Below are positions 34,835 to 36,353 of a stretch of 36,353 nucleotides of DNA, piece by piece. The notes beneath the pieces are model-generated. The model searched no databases and was not told where the DNA came from. It saw only the letters and a list, made by a program, of their open reading frames with translations. Both the position numbers and the translations under genes were made by a program. The DNA is taken from assembly GCA_900755685.1 (NCBI GenBank), contig CAAEHI010000005.1:1-36353 (forward strand), written 5' to 3'. Source of the DNA: an uncultured Collinsella sp. (lineage in GTDB: Bacteria > Actinomycetota > Coriobacteriia > Coriobacteriales > Coriobacteriaceae). Position 1 is the first letter of the stretch. Every line of letters starts with the position of its first letter.

Positions 34835-34904
34835 TAAGTTGCGGTGGAATAGTTCCCGTTTATGGCTCTGCTATGCCAAACGGGAACTATTCCACCGCAA
34901 CTTA
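34835..34904. repeat. Perfect 27-bp palindrome, copy upstream of the XRE gene
   Basis: Arms 34835-34861 and 34878-34904 pair perfectly over 27 bp around a 16-base loop. The arm begins TAAGTTGCGGTGGAATAG. The same end sequence AAGTTGCGGTG occurs in the palindrome at 36057-36125 downstream of the XRE gene. Confidence 0.85.
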
Positions 34905-34946
34905 TCGAGAGGGCTCTTGGTTGTTATTTGCACTGACATTTGTCAT

Positions 34947-35033
34947 GAAATGGCAGGTCGTTAGGGGTTGCTACCGGTAGTTGCGGTAGGGTTGGGGCAG
35001 ATTCTAACTAGAAATGGTGGTCGTTACCGGTTG
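34947..35033 (+). repeat. Imperfect direct repeat in the XRE promoter region
   Basis: GAAATGGCAGGTCGTTAGGG (from 34947) and GAAATGGTGGTCGTTACCGG (from 35011) are spaced 64 bases apart. Both are followed by GTTG. They lie 54-140 bases before the XRE gene start and could be regulator-binding sites. Confidence 0.4.
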
Positions 35034-35086
35034 TTTTCGGCATACTCGGCTCATTCGATTACGGTCACCACATGAAAGGAACTGTC

Positions 35087-36007
35087 ATGGATCTTGCGAT
35101 GGCGCAGCGGCTCGTTGATCGCCGCAAGGCTGCCGGGCTTTCTCAGGAGGCGCTTGCCGCCCAGCTGGGTGTGAGTCGCCAAGCTGTCAGTAAATGGGAG
35201 CGCAGCGAATCCTCGCCCGATACCGATAACCTTATTGCGCTCGCCGCGCTGTATGGCGTGTCGCTGGATGAGCTGTTGTATGGGGAAGCGGCTAGCGATG
35301 CCGACGACCTTGAGGACGGCAGTGCCGACACCGAGACGGCGGATGTGGCTGACGAGGCTGAGGCTTCTACTGAGCACGCCGATTGCGGCGACAAACCACT
35401 TGTCGATATTTCCCTCGCGCGCGGCATCCACGTCATTGATCCCAATAAAGGCGAGGAAGTCCATGTTGGCTGGAGCGGCATCCATGTGACCAACGACCGC
35501 AAGGGTGAAGAGGTGCACGTGGGGCCGGGCGGCGTACATATTGACACGCTAGAGGACGACGGGCACAGCGTGCACACCAATGCCGATGGCACCGTGGTTA
35601 TCGACGGCGAACAATTCTCCAGCTGGAAAGAGGCGCGCGACAAGCTCGACCATCATGGCAAGCATTTCCACACCAAGCTCGGTCGCGCGTGGAATAAGTT
35701 CCCCTTCCCCGTGCTTGTCGCCCTCGCCTATCTGGCGCTCGGCATTATTTGCGGCGTGTGGACTACGGGACTTTTCCTCGTCTTTTTGATTCCCGTCTAC
35801 TACGCGCTTGGCGATTTCATCGACCGACGTCATCTGTCAAAGCTTGTCGACGCCGTCTACCCGGCAGCTGCCATAACTTGGTTCCTCTACATGTGGCTCT
35901 GCCTGGGACAGCCCCATCCCGCATGGGTCATCCTCATCACGATTCCCATCGTAAAAGCGCTTATGCACTGGTGCCGCAAACAATGGAAGCACCGCAAACA
36001 GGCCTAA
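35087..36007 (+). CDS. XRE-family regulator with membrane-anchored C-terminus
   Basis: A 306-residue protein. The N-terminal Cro/CI-type helix-turn-helix (about residues 5-62) contains LSQEALAAQLGVSRQAVSKW and SSPDTDNLIALAALYGVSLD. An acidic linker follows (about 65-105). Then come two copies of a GEEVHVG(N)(S/G)G(I/V)H motif at about residues 123-158, and a segment ending in three or four hydrophobic helices (about 205-290) with a basic tail. ATG 35087 follows GAAAGGA six bases earlier. A DNA-binding domain tied to the membrane suggests a one-component sensor. No target genes adjoin it. Confidence 0.85.
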   Translation: MDLAMAQRLVDRRKAAGLSQEALAAQLGVSRQAVSKWERSESSPDTDNLIALAALYGVSLDELLYGEAASDADDLEDGSADTETADVADEAEASTEHADCGDKPLVDISLARGIHVIDPNKGEEVHVGWSGIHVTNDRKGEEVHVGPGGVHIDTLEDDGHSVHTNADGTVVIDGEQFSSWKEARDKLDHHGKHFHTKLGRAWNKFPFPVLVALAYLALGIICGVWTTGLFLVFLIPVYYALGDFIDRRHLSKLVDAVYPAAAITWFLYMWLCLGQPHPAWVILITIPIVKALMHWCRKQWKHRKQA

Positions 36008-36056
36008 ACCGCCCTAACCCGCCAGCGCCACTCATCCGACACCGCCCGTCCCTTCC

Positions 36057-36125
36057 AAGTTGCGGTGATATAGGGACTGTTTTGAGACTCCAAAGCGCCA
36101 AACAGTCCGTATATCACCGCAACTT
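36057..36125. repeat. 26-bp palindrome, copy downstream of the XRE gene
   Basis: Arms 36057-36082 and 36100-36125 pair at 25 of 26 positions around a 17-base loop. The arm starts AAGTTGCGGTG and ends GTTT, as in the palindrome at 34835, while the middle bases differ with matching changes on the other arm. Confidence 0.82.
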
Positions 36126-36353
36126 ACAAACAACTGGGTCAGTTCCGGCACGGAGATTAGCATTGAGCTGACCGCGCGCCAAGAAAAGGGCCTATTTACT
36201 ACGTTTAACTCGATGGGGCCAACCATGACCGCCTTTTTCGAAAATCGACAGGCCTTCTACCTGCACTGATAATTGTTCTCGGGGGAAGCGGGCACTGCGG
36301 GGCGCGGCAACGGCGCGCGATTTCCGCGTCGCAGCGCTACCCTGATGCTGAAT
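36126..36353 (+). other. Right-edge region with a short open frame, no gene assigned
   Basis: A frame is open from inside the palindrome (36069) to TGA 36267-36269. Its only ATGs are at 36213 and 36225, giving at most 18 residues (MGPTMTAFFENRQAFYLH). The upstream residues (ELTARQEKGLFTTFNS) read like protein but lack a start. It could be the end of a truncated gene interrupted by the palindrome, or chance. Nothing else is seen up to the window end. Confidence 0.25.

Overview
The window looks like chromosome of a high-GC, fermentative, gut-type actinobacterium of the class Coriobacteriia, most like Collinsella. That placement comes from recognising the gene set, codon use and intergenic repeat style, not from a marker-gene comparison. 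Most genes are ordinary metabolism. The unusual content is between the genes.

Layout. Positions 1-2905 hold the tail of a beta-glucoside PTS operon: the end of an upstream gene, a lactose/cellobiose-type IIA, a GH1 6-phospho-beta-glucosidase, HPr and a small membrane protein. Positions 3000-7671 (minus strand) hold a MarR regulator with translationally overlapping genes for a heterodimeric ABC exporter. Positions 7962-9839 hold a short-chain dehydrogenase and a KdgT-type permease. Positions 10306-12694 hold a pyruvate formate-lyase whose glycyl-radical domain is a separate gene. Positions 12998-18616 hold a LacI-regulated sucrose/fructoside cassette: regulator, atypical GH32, PTS EIIBC, classical GH32. 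Positions 18892-22236 hold DegV, the PFL-activating enzyme, MTA/SAH nucleosidase and EngB. Positions 22493-27785 are a threonine block (thrB, thrC, aspartate kinase, asd). Positions 27786-30704 are a repeat-rich, partly decayed region with ogt, remnants of an Abi-type and a ClC-type gene, and a GyrI-like gene with a LexA-type box. Positions 30976-34448 hold an ABC ATPase plus FtsX-type permease. Positions 35087-36007 hold a membrane-anchored XRE regulator flanked by matching palindromes.

How the genes work together. PTS uptake of beta-glucosides and of sucrose-like sugars feeds glycolysis. PFL and its activating enzyme turn pyruvate into acetyl-CoA and formate. The catalytic and glycyl-radical parts of PFL are split cleanly, with separate start and stop codons, and must assemble in trans. 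The sucrose cassette has near-identical 18-bp operators in front of both the regulator and the structural genes.

Most notable structure. Three long nested inverted repeats (12692-12872, 22314-22498, 27800-27929) have different outer stems but the same internal-loop bases, and a three-base-pair helix inside the loop covaries perfectly among them. All three are oriented with the gene that ends just before them, so they look like a conserved 3'-UTR RNA structure. Other palindromic families occur at 7740/26599, 23389, 28198, 34573 and 34835/36057, and two tandem repeats at 28046 and 29154.
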